This document shows positions 1-11,450 of a stretch of DNA of 64,000 bases, one piece after another (position 1 is the first letter of the stretch; each line of letters begins with the position of its first letter). The position numbers were made by a program, and so were the translations under genes. Below the pieces are notes generated by a model. The model saw nothing but the letters and a program-made list of their open reading frames with translations. It was not told where the DNA came from and made no database searches. This DNA comes from Haliotis asinina (Eukaryota; Mollusca; Gastropoda; Lepetellida; Haliotidae): the NCBI RefSeq assembly GCF_037392515.1, contig NC_090281.1:54352753-54416752 (forward strand), read 5' to 3'.

Positions 1-1450
1 AAGTGTTTTGAAACTCTACTTCCGGGTTATTGTGTTAAAAGAACATGATAAAAATCATACCATGTTGGTTTTAATCACATCTAATGAACATACCTTAAAA
101 CAGTGTCACGTGAAGTTGATACGACGCTTCATATTCCGTGTCCATGTCGGCCTGTCCCAGCAGTCAAAGTTGGAATCTCCCCATGTCATAACTAAAAATA
201 GACCTTGTTGTTGCGTTCGCTCGATTCCTCGTGTCCTAGAAACTCAGATCGAGCATCAGAGCAACCACATGAGAACCTATTGCAATGCTTATTGCAAACT
301 GGAAGATAATCTCAGAGGCAATATTAATGTAAAATGTCGGATACAAAATCGCCTATTCCTTACAGCAACTGGACAAAATATTGAATAGACTCCTACCGAA
401 GTTTGCGTGGGAAAGAAAAAATACGATTACTCAAAAAGCGTAGATATCGTCATGCTCAACTGATCATGCATGTATTTCCAGACATTCCTAGTGCGTTTGT
501 CATGGTGACGTGTAGGTAAAGTGTATTATTACCTCTTGGTCATGAGACACACCCTATGTGAAAGAAATATACACTAACCTATACCTTCTAACTTTTGCGT
601 GTTTGCTGCCCTCAGAAGTTATCCCAGACATAAGACAACGGTCTGTTAACAATCTAGTCAGCACCAGACAATCCAGTGATCAACGGAAGTATGCAGTGGA
701 TACGATGACATGTGTCACTGAAATTAGCGAGCCTGTACTCACTCACTCACTCACTCAGTTTAGGGACCCATGAATACCCAGGTCAGAATATGCATGGTCT
801 TCATCAACCCCTGCCGGTCATTTAAGAGGCAACCATGCAGTGGGATCGTGACATCACAGCACCATGCAATGACATCACGCAATTAGTTTGGACCCATCAG
901 CCGCTATTGATTCCGAGACAATGGAGTGTATCATTTCAACCCGACTTTCGGCAGCATGGCAGATAACTATACAGTGAAGAAAGCATGACATGAAGAGTCA
1001 CCATGACATTGTCTTGACCAAAACAAATGGAATGTGAACTTACCGTTCGGCACAGTATCCCAGTGTATCTTAATTGCCAACAGATCTTATGATACTATCC
1101 CAATGTAACCATTGGGGTGGGGGGAGGGGGGGGGGTGGATTCGAGGGTGATATTGAAATGTTGTACTCAAATCCCATATGTGTGTGTTGTATGGATACCA
1201 ACTACCGAAATACATGAGACTACTATAGACATCTCTGTTGTCACGCACAAAGCTTTCTCACAGTACAATACAGTTCAGAGGAATGAGTGCCAAAGATAAG
1301 GGTAGATTTGCATAAGTCTTTAGGTCAATCATGACTATACTTGAAATGGCAATTTCAATGACAAATAGAAATATTCTTCTGATGGACTGGGGTAGACTGC
1401 CTGCGCTTATCCAGCTACGCAGACTGGTTTAGCTTGAAGCACAGCTAGCT
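1..1450. other. Intergenic, no supported gene
   Basis: I see no supported gene here. An open frame at 8-388 begins with TTG and has no recognisable domain or flanking splice structure, so it is not called. A G-run lies at about 1112-1136. A degraded SINE is listed separately. Confidence 0.5.
640..860 (-). repeat. Degraded SINE, abalone-type family
   Basis: On the minus strand this resembles the common repeat of the window. It contains ACCAGACAATCCAGTGATCAAC, the reverse complement of the GATCACTGGATTGTCTGGT block of better copies, plus an ACTCACTCACTC stretch. It is strongly diverged and its ends are unclear. Confidence 0.5.
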
Positions 1451-1453
1451 AGA

Positions 1454-1666
1454 CTACGATATTTTAGTGTTATTATAAATAGCGGTATAATCCATCCCAC
1501 ATGCATGTTCAAATGATCCCTCAGAGAAGTTGTCTTTCTCCCACTTCCTTTTAACTTGGGTCCCAGGTGGAGCCACCGAAGCCTTTCTGTGACACCATAT
1601 GCTTCTGTGTTTTCGCAAATCAGAAGGATCTTGAAACAAGAGGAAACAGTCATCACAAGATGGCAT
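1454..1666 (-). CDS. Possible C2HC zinc-finger fragment
   Basis: A 70-codon frame from a true ATG encodes a compact finger: C4-x2-C7-x12-H20-x4-C25, around CDDCFLLFQDPSDLRKH. The frame stays open upstream of the ATG and adds a second Cys pair (RCEEC), so this may be the inside of an exon and not a start. Nothing beyond the finger is recognisable, and no convincing partner exons were found. It could be a piece of a host zinc-finger gene, a repeat-borne frame, or chance. The Cys/His spacing is what is seen; any DNA- or protein-binding role is inference. Confidence 0.3.
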   Translation of the reverse strand: MPSCDDCFLLFQDPSDLRKHRSIWCHRKASVAPPGTQVKRKWEKDNFSEGSFEHACGMDYTAIYNNTKIS

Positions 1667-2461
1667 GGTTGAGAGACATTCTTCACACCTCTGCTCACTC
1701 TGAATATTTAAGTCAGACTGAATGGTCTTTGCATGGAGATCCCCTGCAAACTGAATGCACTAGGATGCAAAGTCGCCGAAGGGGAGGTGTTTGTTTAGAT
1801 CAACCAACATGTAACCATAAGGGTTCTCCTTTCAAACTGGTCCATGAAATGGTCTGAGTTACCTGGATGCATCTGTCTCGCCTATGTCACGATGGGTTGT
1901 TGATGGATAGGGTTATTGAGCAGAAGCAGATAATGGCGTATCACAAGGATATTCTATCTTGTAAGCTCGGGGTCCTCGCCAGGGAAGGGTATTTAATAAA
2001 ACTCTGACCTGATGAAAGGAGCTTCATGTTTTTTTTCAGTAATCTCGGCCTTTCATTGAGATGGTAAATTCAAACTACTCGAGTTTTGTCGACCACCCCT
2101 TCTACACACTGCATAGTTTGCATGGTAAATGGTTTCGATACAGCAGGGAGAGAGAGAGCAGGATGTCGTCTGTGTATTCAGGGACAAAAGTGATGCATGA
2201 TCGGAAATGAAGGGGTTTCATGGCAAAAATGAAACCGGATGAAACCAATTGATCAATCTGTATTCCATGATGTCCCTCGCTTTCTATGCACCTGATCCAA
2301 AGATACACACATGACCGTCAGGACAGCTCAAGGTCATTACCCTCCACGCTCTGTGAAAAGAAGTCACCAACAAAGTGTTCTCCAAGGTCACTGCCTTCTG
2401 TGAAATGAGGTCACGCAGGTGTTTGGTGACGTCATAGAAATAGACTATTTGAACATGTATA

Positions 2462-2577
2462 CAAAAGTCACGCTCAGCAATATTCCAGCGGAGGTCTGTA
2501 TATTCGAATCTGGATCAGACAATCAGGTGATAAACAGCATAAGCAGCGATCACATGGAAACTGATGACGTGTCAAAC
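2462..2577 (-). repeat. Partial SINE, abalone-type family
   Basis: A minus-strand fragment with CTCAGCAATATTCCAGC and a diverged copy of the CAGACAATCCAGTGATCA block. It covers only the 3' half of the element. Confidence 0.65.
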
Positions 2578-2769
2578 ATAATGTAGTCAATACAGAACGT
2601 CTGTTCAGATCTACCCAGCACGTGCAGAATGTCGATGGTTCCGTCCTGACACCAAACGACGATGAAAGATAGTGTTTGTTGTTACCCTGGATATTGTAAA
2701 CATGTTTCTGACCAGAGACAATGATTGTATGAATACAACTGTATAACCCGTATTTACGCTGTTGACATT

Positions 2770-3039
2770 AACCCGTGAAGGTCCCGGGGTAGAAGAGGCC
2801 TTCAGCAACCCATGCTTGCCGTAAATGGCGACTGGGCTTGTCGTAAGAGGCGACTAAGGGGATCGGGTGGTCAGGCTTGCTGACTTGGTTGACACATGTC
2901 ATCGGTTCCCAATTGCGCAGATCGATGCTCATGTTGTTGATCACTGGATTGTCTGATCCAGACTCAATTATTTACAGACTGATGCCATATAGCTGGAATA
3001 TTGCTGAGTGCGGCGTAAAACTAGCTAAACTCACTCACT
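2770..3039 (+). repeat. Near full-length SINE, abalone-type family
   Basis: A complete-looking copy of about 270 bp. It begins with GTGAAGGTCCCGGGGTAGA, carries GGCGACTAAGGGGATCGGG and the CTGGATTGTCTG block, and ends in GGCGTAAAAC followed by CTCACTCACT. Comparison with copies at 10657 and 40317 defines these limits. The tetranucleotide tail is typical of SINEs copied by a LINE. A tRNA origin of the head is plausible but not obvious. Confidence 0.8.
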
Positions 3040-3473
3040 GATCCGACATTTGTCCCAGTCCGACTGAGTGTCGGAATATGCAGCTTCCACTGTGTTCTAA
3101 ACATGAGTGGAAATTGCGTGGTACCACGGTGGTAATGGCATGGTACCAGGGAGACTGAAAAGTTCAACTGTAACGAAATAATCACTAACTTCGAACTCAG
3201 TTTATTAATACAGCTGTACACCGTTCGAAATAATCGCATAATCTGTCAAAAAAAGGTTTTCAACCAGAATCTTTTCTATATTTTTTTTCATTAAAGTTCG
3301 AGAACCATCCATGATTCATCAACAGCAACACCAATACAAATATCTCTCGATATGGTCATCGCTTATTGTGTTTGCAGAAATAGTGTGAAACTGTGTACAT
3401 TGTGTAGTGTATTTTGTGGTTATTGGTTTGACCATCACAAAATGGGCTTGCTGATTTGTTTATGTACAGGGAA

Positions 3474-3477
3474 TAAT

Positions 3478-3540
<63 letters not shown>

Positions 3541-3544
3541 TTTT
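3474..3544 (+). repeat. (TTTA)n microsatellite
   Basis: About 17 uninterrupted TTTA units are read directly. The FIYL-repeat peptide in one frame is an artefact of this repeat. Confidence 0.95.
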
Positions 3545-3980
3545 AGGGGAACTCGTGGTTATCCTGATCACCCGCAGAGATATGAATAAAAGAAAACAAT
3601 GTTGTGAAGCTATATATATATTTATATATTGATATATTCCTATCCAAAAGCGCCATACAAACGAAATTCACACCCGCTACACTGAAAACGCCAGATATGA
3701 CGTTACGAGTAAAGTGCGGTTAGGAGCTGTACCTGTGTGGGGAGCTTGCGATAACGAGAGTTAGCTCCCTTAGTAAACACGCTCTGTCAAGAAGTGTTGA
3801 TCGTTGACACCGTCTTTCAGATCAGCACATCAGGTAGTCAGGAATGAGCATCTGAATTGAAGTTTCTTTACAGCCGTTGGTGTAACGTGATTGATACAGT
3901 AACAGGTAGATACAAATAAAAAAACGTGTATGCCTACTGTACGGGCGTGGTCTTTGTAATCGTACTAACCGAGAATAAGT

Positions 3981-4049
3981 CGATCGATGCATAGGGTATG
4001 CCCCTATACGACTTATAGTAGTACAGGGGCATACCCTATGCATCGATCG
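3981..4049. other. Perfect 25-bp hairpin with 19-nt loop
   Basis: The arm 3981-4005, starting CGATCGATGCATAGGG, is the exact reverse complement of 4025-4049. The loop is 4006-4024. At 69 nt the whole structure is the size of a microRNA precursor, but the absence of any bulge is unusual for an animal miRNA. A small foldback repeat or a sequencing/assembly foldback are alternatives. Confidence 0.75.
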
Positions 4050-4969
4050 CCTGTGGGATGGGAGTGATTGAGCAATATTGTTTTAGGCCGTAGTTTGCCT
4101 GTTTTGAGCGTGGTTGTAACCTAAGCAACGATCAACGAAGAGTTCGGAACAGCGTGGCTGTGAACAATTTTGGAATCCTTACTATCCGATTTAATGTCAG
4201 ACATATGTTTATGAATCTTGAAAATAGTGATACTAGCAGCTCTACATTTATAAACACGTAGTGAACGTTCTGTAGATAAAATTGGGAGCGATCCAGTGAG
4301 TTACCTTTAATGCCGAAATATTCCTGTTATATCAGAGTATCGCCATATTGGATACCCTTAACAAGTCTCATGATCACACGACTTCCTCTTTCGGCGTTGG
4401 TATGATCACTTCAAGACAAAATGCATTGATGGATAATTTGAACAACACCAAAACTGACAACAACGATAAACAACTGGTTTCCCAAGGCGCACAACGCTGC
4501 ATCACTGTAGATGACTACATCACCAGTGACGCTACAATATATAATGCTTAACTCATTAAGCCCTGGAGCCGCTCCACTGCCCAACACCTGGCACCCCTCG
4601 CTGACTGCCTGATTGCTGCGACGAGGCTAATTAGTGCTAATCATGCCTGATTTCCCTGGCAGGTCTCGGATATGACAGGAAACTGTCTAGTCTCACAAAC
4701 AAGTACTGATTATTTAATTGTGTCGTAAAGATGGAAAAGAGGCCGATGTGAATACATATATTACAGCATTTCATGTAATTTATTAATGTGTTCCTTATAC
4801 CCCTTTGCCAGTGTGTGCTGTATTTTTATCAACACCTACGCGGTCTTTGTACGTACGAGATGAACAAATATACAAATTCCTCCTGTCTCTCTCATCGTAT
4901 TGACTGAATTATCATATATTATTTATAATAGAGTTTAAAAAGAGGGGGAACTTGAATTATAATCGTCTA

Positions 4970-7120
4970 CATTTTTTGCCAAGACATTGCTCGTGCTTAC
5001 TGACTATTTCAAGGAAAGTATCAATAGGTGTGTAAGTAACATGGAGCATATAGAAATTTATAGTTTGTCACTTTGTTCATCTTAACTTAACATACATCAC
5101 CATTCATACACATACATACTGCATAATACATTTATCATTACTCGATGCTAAACAAAGTTTCCCGTCATGTGATGGGATAAAATATCACAAATGTAACGCA
5201 TTATATCTCACTAATTCATTATATTGGCTGATACTTTGACCAATCGTATCGTGAGAACCTGTCACATAGGAAGAGCAAGGTGATGGGGCGTGGCCTAAAC
5301 TTCTGAAGGGCACATTTCGTCACTCAGATTGGATACATTGATTTTATATTGTATTGTTTACCAGTGGATATGTTGTGTTTTGGTTGTATATTCTAACTAT
5401 CATATAACAATTTGTGTATTGTCTGATATCGTATCGCTATCAAGGTTCACCAGACTGCACCCGTGTGTGCATATACAGTACAGAGAATGAAGCGTAAGTA
5501 GCACCATCAAGTGGGTTGTCCGACAAAATAACAACACATGTTTCTTTTACGCTTGTCCCGGGACAGTCCGTTCAATAAGGGAGTAGGGGCGTGGCTATGT
5601 ATAAATTTTACCGGAGACTGTTGTGTCAAGACCAATAGTAGCGCTAAATAATCTTATTACTGTAGTCTGAATGATGATATGCAAGGGTATCAATACCATG
5701 ACTAATATGCTATCCTGCTTTTACGGATGATGGATCAACGGAATTAGTTGCTACATGTGATAATTACAGAGAAGTGTCAAGAAACTTTCAATAGCTCATA
5801 AAGTAAGGGATTATGTAAGTGTGCCTTTCTTCACACATGTTTGGAATCTTTGTATGTAAGACATACTTAAACCAAATGATGTCCCACTCATATCATTGTG
5901 TGAGATTAAATTGTTCAAAACATCTATGTCAATGGCAGTAAAGACGAATTTACGCACATGCCTAATAATCTATGAAAGAAGCGTTTTCGCTGATACATTG
6001 CTAGTGTTTACTGAATATTTTAAGGAAAGTACTAATAAGCTAGTCTGTGACTTACTTATAACAGATTCACAGTTTGTCGCTTTGGTTCATCTAGATTTAA
6101 TGCAGAAAATATACGTTATCGCACGAACATACATGTATGCATATTGTATAATGCTGTTCCTTGCACATACATAAGACAAAGGGTCATGGGGTGGGCGTCA
6201 TCAAAGTTGTCGAATAGGTCGTTTTGTATCTTAACTGTTCAATATACTCCCTGATTTGTTATCTATGACCAATCGTATCATGAGATACCTGTCACATTGG
6301 AAATGACAGGTGATGGGGCGTGGGCTAAATTTCTGAAGGGTACGTTCGGTCACTAGACAGCTTTGATACAGATTGACTATTGGTTAGATCGTTGACCAAT
6401 CGATATGCTGGATTTCAGTTTTATCAACTCTAGCTATCATGAAAAGTTTGTGTATCGTGAACATATATAATCGTAAGGATGCCTGAAATGTACACGTAGA
6501 ACTAACAAGCACTTTGACGAGTTTATTTTTCTTTGAAGCGCTCAAAGCGCTACAATCCGATTATTTTTACCCCGCATAACCCAATCCAACTATTGAGTAG
6601 AGATGGTATTTATTTGCATATACTTTTTGCGCACACTACTTGTACATCAAACATAATGGTTCGCTGAACATTTCAATTTAATCTGCACATTGTTATGAAT
6701 AAATACCATAATTCAAGAACATGTATTATAGAATTTAAAAAAGTAACACGATACTGATTTATACACTTGAAGTTGAATCTCCCCATATGTTTATGAAGAT
6801 GGACATACTTATATTTGTTTTGAAAGCAAACGATGTTCAGAAGATTGACAATGGGCGTAACTCCACAAAACAGGTTGTCCAATGATGTAACAACGCATTA
6901 GTTTGTTTTACACTTGTCAAGGGACAAAAGTTTACCTTGACATGCATTCGGCCAGAGGCTGTTATTTTGAGGTTGAAAGAGGTGTTTACATATCTCATTT
7001 AGTGTTGTCTGATTGAATGATTATACGCATCAATTCCATAACTATTATCCTCCTTTTATTGACGATGGATCTGATACACGTGATCATTACACAGGATAAG
7101 ATAATTACAGAGATCAAATA
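4970..7120 (+). repeat. Diverged tandem duplication, about 1 kb
   Basis: Several anchors recur in the same order. The block TTTCAAGGAAAGTA near 5010 matches TTTTAAGGAAAGTA near 6020. GGTGATGGGGCGTGG near 5280 recurs near 6303. GTTGTCC followed by ACTTGTC and GGGACA near 5515 recurs near 6870. The offset is about 1,020 bp in the first part and about 1,355 bp in the last, so one copy gained or lost about 330 bp. No coding potential is seen. Confidence 0.65.
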
Positions 7121-7764
7121 CAAAGGTTTCTTACACAATGCTTATGTAAATTGCATTGAAAAATCACATTTCAAACAAGCATGAAACAGCTTGAACAAAA
7201 TACCCCAGTTACCTTTGTATGGTTTATGTGTACTATATATGTATATTCTGAGTAAATGCAAGAGTTATCACTTCATATTCGATTATGTATTATTGTCAAC
7301 TTTAAAAATCAATAGTCGCAAATGAATTAGGTCTAAATTAGTAACTTGGTTTATTTAAAATCAACATGAACATGAGTGTAATACAGTATTGCTATTTATG
7401 TCTACGATTCATTATATGGACTATTACAACAAATGAATGAATGAATGATTTAATTTAGAAGAAGGTTTTGTAACCTTGTCACCATTAATTCAATCAATGT
7501 GCAAACATAGTATTTTAGTGTTCAATCCCAATGACGAGTAACCAACACGTACCTCCTGTGACAACATCTCATAATCGCTTTTCTCACAGACATGTGTTCC
7601 TTTGCCTGTATAATCCCCCGGCATTGCAAGCAATTGTTATCAAAACACATTAATAGTTCTTCTGATTAACACAGAAAGTAACCTCTCTCGTAAGAAAAGC
7701 TAATCTTTGATCATTACTGCTAAACTGATTGAAATTATAGGTACAGTACAAATTTAAAATGTAA

Positions 7765-7925
7765 AACCCCCAATACGCGGCTCTCGCTGAATGAGAGGTG
7801 CTTTTCGTAACCCCCAGTATGCGGCTCTCGCTGAATAAGAGGTGCTTTTTCTTACCCCCAATAAGCGACTCTCGCTGTGAGAAGTTAATTAATTTGCCGC
7901 ATATACGCGGCTCTCGGCCTTAATG
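7765..7925 (+). repeat. Short tandem repeat with GCGGCTCTCGCTGAAT core
   Basis: Four units of about 40-50 bp share a core GCGGCTCTCGCTGAAT followed by GAGGTGCTTTT. The last unit is diverged and runs into the CTCATTAAG-type inverted end at 7931. These may be subterminal repeats of the element bounded at 4548 and 7931. Confidence 0.75.
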
Positions 7926-8072
7926 AGTTAATCAAACATGACTTTGGTGCATAATAGTAGCATATGCCTCCTCATCATCTAAAAACCTTTAGAAGTTTCA
8001 CTAATTACCTGAAAGCCATAACACTGATCACATTTAAAAACAGGATAAATAAGTGGTGTTCTTTGTTCACAG

Positions 8073-11000
8073 CCCACAATGAACTAAGCAGAGGGACTAC
8101 AAACCAGCATCATGTCTACCTTGGAACAGGACTTACATAATGCAGTAAGGAGTGGTCATCTGCTACAGACTCAGTCTTTGCTCCTGAAAGGAGCCAAAAT
8201 TGATGGCATCTACTATGGATGGACACCCCTGCAGCAAGCAATTGATGCTGGTAGGTATGTCCAGCTGCTGGTATGTCCAGTCATCATGGTGATGTTATAT
8301 AAACCATGTGGTGTTGGTCTGTAAAAAATCTAGAATGGACCAGTCAGTCTAGTAATCATCATATATATCATAAGCATCATTCTATACAGTGACGTATACA
8401 GTGACATGTTGACCAAGTCAGCAAGCCTGACAAGCCAGTCCAGTTAGTCACCTCTTACAGCATTACAAATCTAATGTGGATATTAATAGACAATACATAA
8501 AAGGCTTTTAAAACAGAAGATCTTCTAGGGCACAATTTGTGGTATATGGAGAGCATTTTGTAGAAGCTCTCAGCAATGTTACAAATTAAGCATGTAAAAG
8601 GGGGATGCTTGTCATAATCCATGTGTAAATACTATTTTTATTTTCGGTTATTGAGTAGATAGTAGGAGATGTGAGAGGGGTGGTTATGACTATTCTTTCG
8701 TTTTAGCGACATGTCTTTTTCCTGTGGTGTGGTAGTATGTTCATATCTTTTGTCCCCAGGAAATGAAGCAGTGGCATTATTTCTAATAGAGGAAGGCTGT
8801 GACATCAATTACCATGACAAGAACAATCTGTCACCATTTGAGAATGCTGTCAGAAAGAATCAGGCAAAAGTAAGATTCCTTTGATTGAATCATACAATCG
8901 TACTCATATTATTAAGGGATTTGTTTACAAAGCTCAACCTAAGCTGCATTTTTGTGTAAACATGTGTAATATATCCCCATAGCCCAATATCTTGAGAGTT
9001 GCTTGTATGAAGACTGTGTCTAATGACTTTTAGGTGTGTGAATTATTGCTGAAGAAGGGCATTGATGGTAATCTCGCATTATCTGATGGAGAGGTACCAC
9101 TCCACGTTGCTGTGGAGAAAGGAAGCACCAAGCTGGTCAGCGTCCTTATGAGTGAAGGTAATGTAAATACTCTCACATAGAAGGTGAAAACAAGAAACTG
9201 TTTATGGATAAAAAGTTCTTCTTTCTTTCTGAATCACCTAGTGAATGGACAAGAAGTAATTCTGAAATGTCGCGAAGGATAAATACTTTATCATCCATAA
9301 AATGCTTCATGTCATGTTCTTCATATGTATGAAAGACTTGAGTTAAAATCTATTGTACAAGAGCCAGAATGGTAAAAGTGTCATATCTTTATCTCACAGA
9401 TTTACCTGGGACTGTAAACTGTTTTTCAGTAACGTAGACTGATTTTTGTCTTTCAAGGCATTGACAAACACTAGGTATCTACACTGGCGTGTGTTTAAAT
9501 TTCACAGAAATGCACCACTATCATTGTACAGTATTACATGCCTACAAGACTAAAGCTGGGGATTTCAGTCGAAGTCACCCAATGACTCTCAGAACTGAAA
9601 TCATACTCGACAAATTGGGCCTTTGCTGTGTTCAGCTTGTGTAATGCTTCTTATCCTGATAACTTAAACGTCTTGGAGACAAACGTCATCTGTAGGTTTT
9701 GTAAGTACTTATTCATAAAATTTTCTATTTCTAAGGGAAAGTTGACCTAAGCTGTAAAAATAAGCGTGGACAGTCACCACTGTATGTGGCATGCTCTGAG
9801 GGCCTGGCCAAGATTGCCTCCATGTTGGTGACATCAGGAGCAGACGTCAACTTCCAGTGTGAGGATGATGGGCAGACGCCACTTATTGCTGCAGCAAGCA
9901 ATGAACACCAAGATGTTGTGAAGATTCTTTTAAAAGTAAAATTTCTAAAAATCAATGTTTCTTAATTTGATAAAGTTCCAAAATGCATAATATCAAATGG
10001 GTGATGAGTTTGGTTGTACACTGATTTTAGCAGATTTCCACCGTATCAACTGTTTAGCATGGGGTCAAGTCCACAGATTGTCTGAAAAGCCAAGTTTCTA
10101 ATCTGGGTTTGTCAGATGAGGACAAGTTCTAACTTACACACTATCAAACCTTTAATTTACTAATAAGATATGGTGGTGTGTGGATGAGTGTGATTGTACA
10201 CTGATTTAACAGATATCCAATATTATCACTGAGTAGTAAGGACATCCTTACCTTGTCAGCTTGCTGATGGGGTTAGCCACTTTGCTCATGATCAGAAGGT
10301 CCTTGGTTTGAATCCCAGCATGGAACTTGGACATTTAATGGCTGCTACTACAGGGGGCACCCAAAATGAGTTTCAGACATTGTGTCTGCGTGTGGAATAA
10401 AACTTGGCCTTTGCCATAAGAAGCCAACACTTTACCGATTAGGCTAATATTCCATCCCTATTGCATTGCTGTACGTGTTAGTAGTAGATACCTTGCTTGG
10501 AGTGTGTATGTGTGCATTTCATCAATCCTCCTTGCTTATTGATCAGTTGAAGCAACAGGACATCAGAGTGGTTCATTGTTGAGAGGAACAGGATATGATG
10601 TCATGCATTGTTTATGATGTCATAAATTGTTTATATTACAAGAGACGTCCTTCAGTACCTGTGAAGGTCCTGGGTAGAATAGGCCTTCAGCCAGCCATGC
10701 TTGCCATAAAAGGTGACAAGGCTTGTTGTAAGAGACGACTAACAGGATTGGGTGGTCAGGCTGGCTGACTTGGTTGACACATGCCATCGGTTCCCAACTG
10801 CCCATATCAATGCTCTTGCTGTTGATGACTGGATTGTCTGGTCCAGACTCAATTATTTACAGACTGATGCCATATAGCTGGAATATTGCTGAGTGCAGCG
10901 TAAAACTCAACTCACTCACTCACTTACTTCCTTCAGTGAAGAGTAGGGTTGATATTGTATTTGTATGTATTTCTTCACTGCCTAACTTAAGAATGTCAGT

Positions 11001-11450
11001 ATTAACATATAGAATAACCTACTCAAAGTTGTAATCTTCTGTTCCTCACAGTGAAGTAAGTCCAAAACCAAAGGTTGAGGATTTATGCCAATCGTTCACT
11101 TGGGACAGATAATTCTGAGAAGTTTCTTTGTTTTTCTCTAATTACTGTATCTATCTAGCTGTGATATGACTGAAGAATTGTTCAAAGTGGTGTTACACTC
11201 AACTCACCGAGTCTGAAAAAAGTGTCTCTGTTCTGTGCAGTACAATGCAGATGTGAACGTCCAGGATACAGATGGATGGACGGCACTGTGGCATGCTTAC
11301 ACCAACAGCAGCGAGGACATCATTGAGCTGTTGCTGAAAGCAGGAGCCAACAGAAACATCCCCAACAGTGATGGCCTCACCATCATGGAGGACGCCAGGG
11401 AGAACGAGGATGATGAGATGTTGATCTTGTTCCAGAAGTATCTCACATGA
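8073..11450 (+). CDS. Ankyrin-repeat protein, five coding exons
   Basis: Coding exons are 8112-8250, 8760-8869, 9034-9157, 9736-9935 and 11241-11450. All are bounded by GT-AG sites with matching phases, giving 783 nt and 260 residues. The first coding exon begins at an acceptor at 8071-8072, so an upstream non-coding exon is expected; 8073-8111 is 5' UTR. About seven ankyrin repeats fill the chain, with typical pieces GWTPLQQAIDAG, VPLHVAVEKG, SPLYVACSEG, QTPLIAAASN and GWTALWHAYTN, each followed by a helix such as VVKILLKYNADVN. There is no signal peptide, membrane segment or other domain, so it is probably a cytosolic or nuclear scaffold for protein binding. The last repeat decays into an acidic end (ENEDDEM). 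The repeat family is certain from the motifs; orthology to a named gene is not. An AATAAA at 11824-11829 is a candidate poly(A) signal. Confidence 0.88.
8400..8460 (-). repeat. SINE fragment
   Basis: A minus-strand piece matching the central part of the abalone-type SINE (GTTGACCAAGTCAGCAAGCC, then AGTCACCTCTTACA). It lies in intron 1 of the ankyrin gene. Confidence 0.5.
10657..10924 (+). repeat. Near full-length SINE in ankyrin intron 4
   Basis: It starts CCTGTGAAGGTCCTGGGTAG, contains ACTGGATTGTCTGGTCCAG, and ends with GCAGCGTAAAAC and CTCACTCACTCAC. It is the same family as 2770-3039. Confidence 0.85.

Larger units (their letters stand above)
3040..4547. other. Intergenic, no supported gene
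   Basis: No gene is supported. The stretch holds a TTTA microsatellite and a perfect hairpin, both listed separately. The frame at 4348-4551 has no recognisable features. Confidence 0.5.
4548..7931. mobile_element. Possible TTAA-bounded non-autonomous element
   Basis: The left end reads TTAACTCATTAAGCC and then GGAGCCGC. The reverse complement of the right end reads TTAACTCATTAAGGCC and then GAGAGCCGCG. TTAA at both edges is the target duplication known for piggyBac elements, and the inverted ends are about 25 bp with mismatches. No transposase frame is present inside. Size (3.4 kb), internal duplication and subterminal repeats suggest a non-autonomous or composite element. The two ends may instead be separate short repeats in opposite orientation. 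Confidence 0.35.

Noticed and set aside
8-388. 126-codon plus-strand frame
   Set aside because: Starts with TTG, has no recognisable domain, and has no supporting splice or promoter signals.
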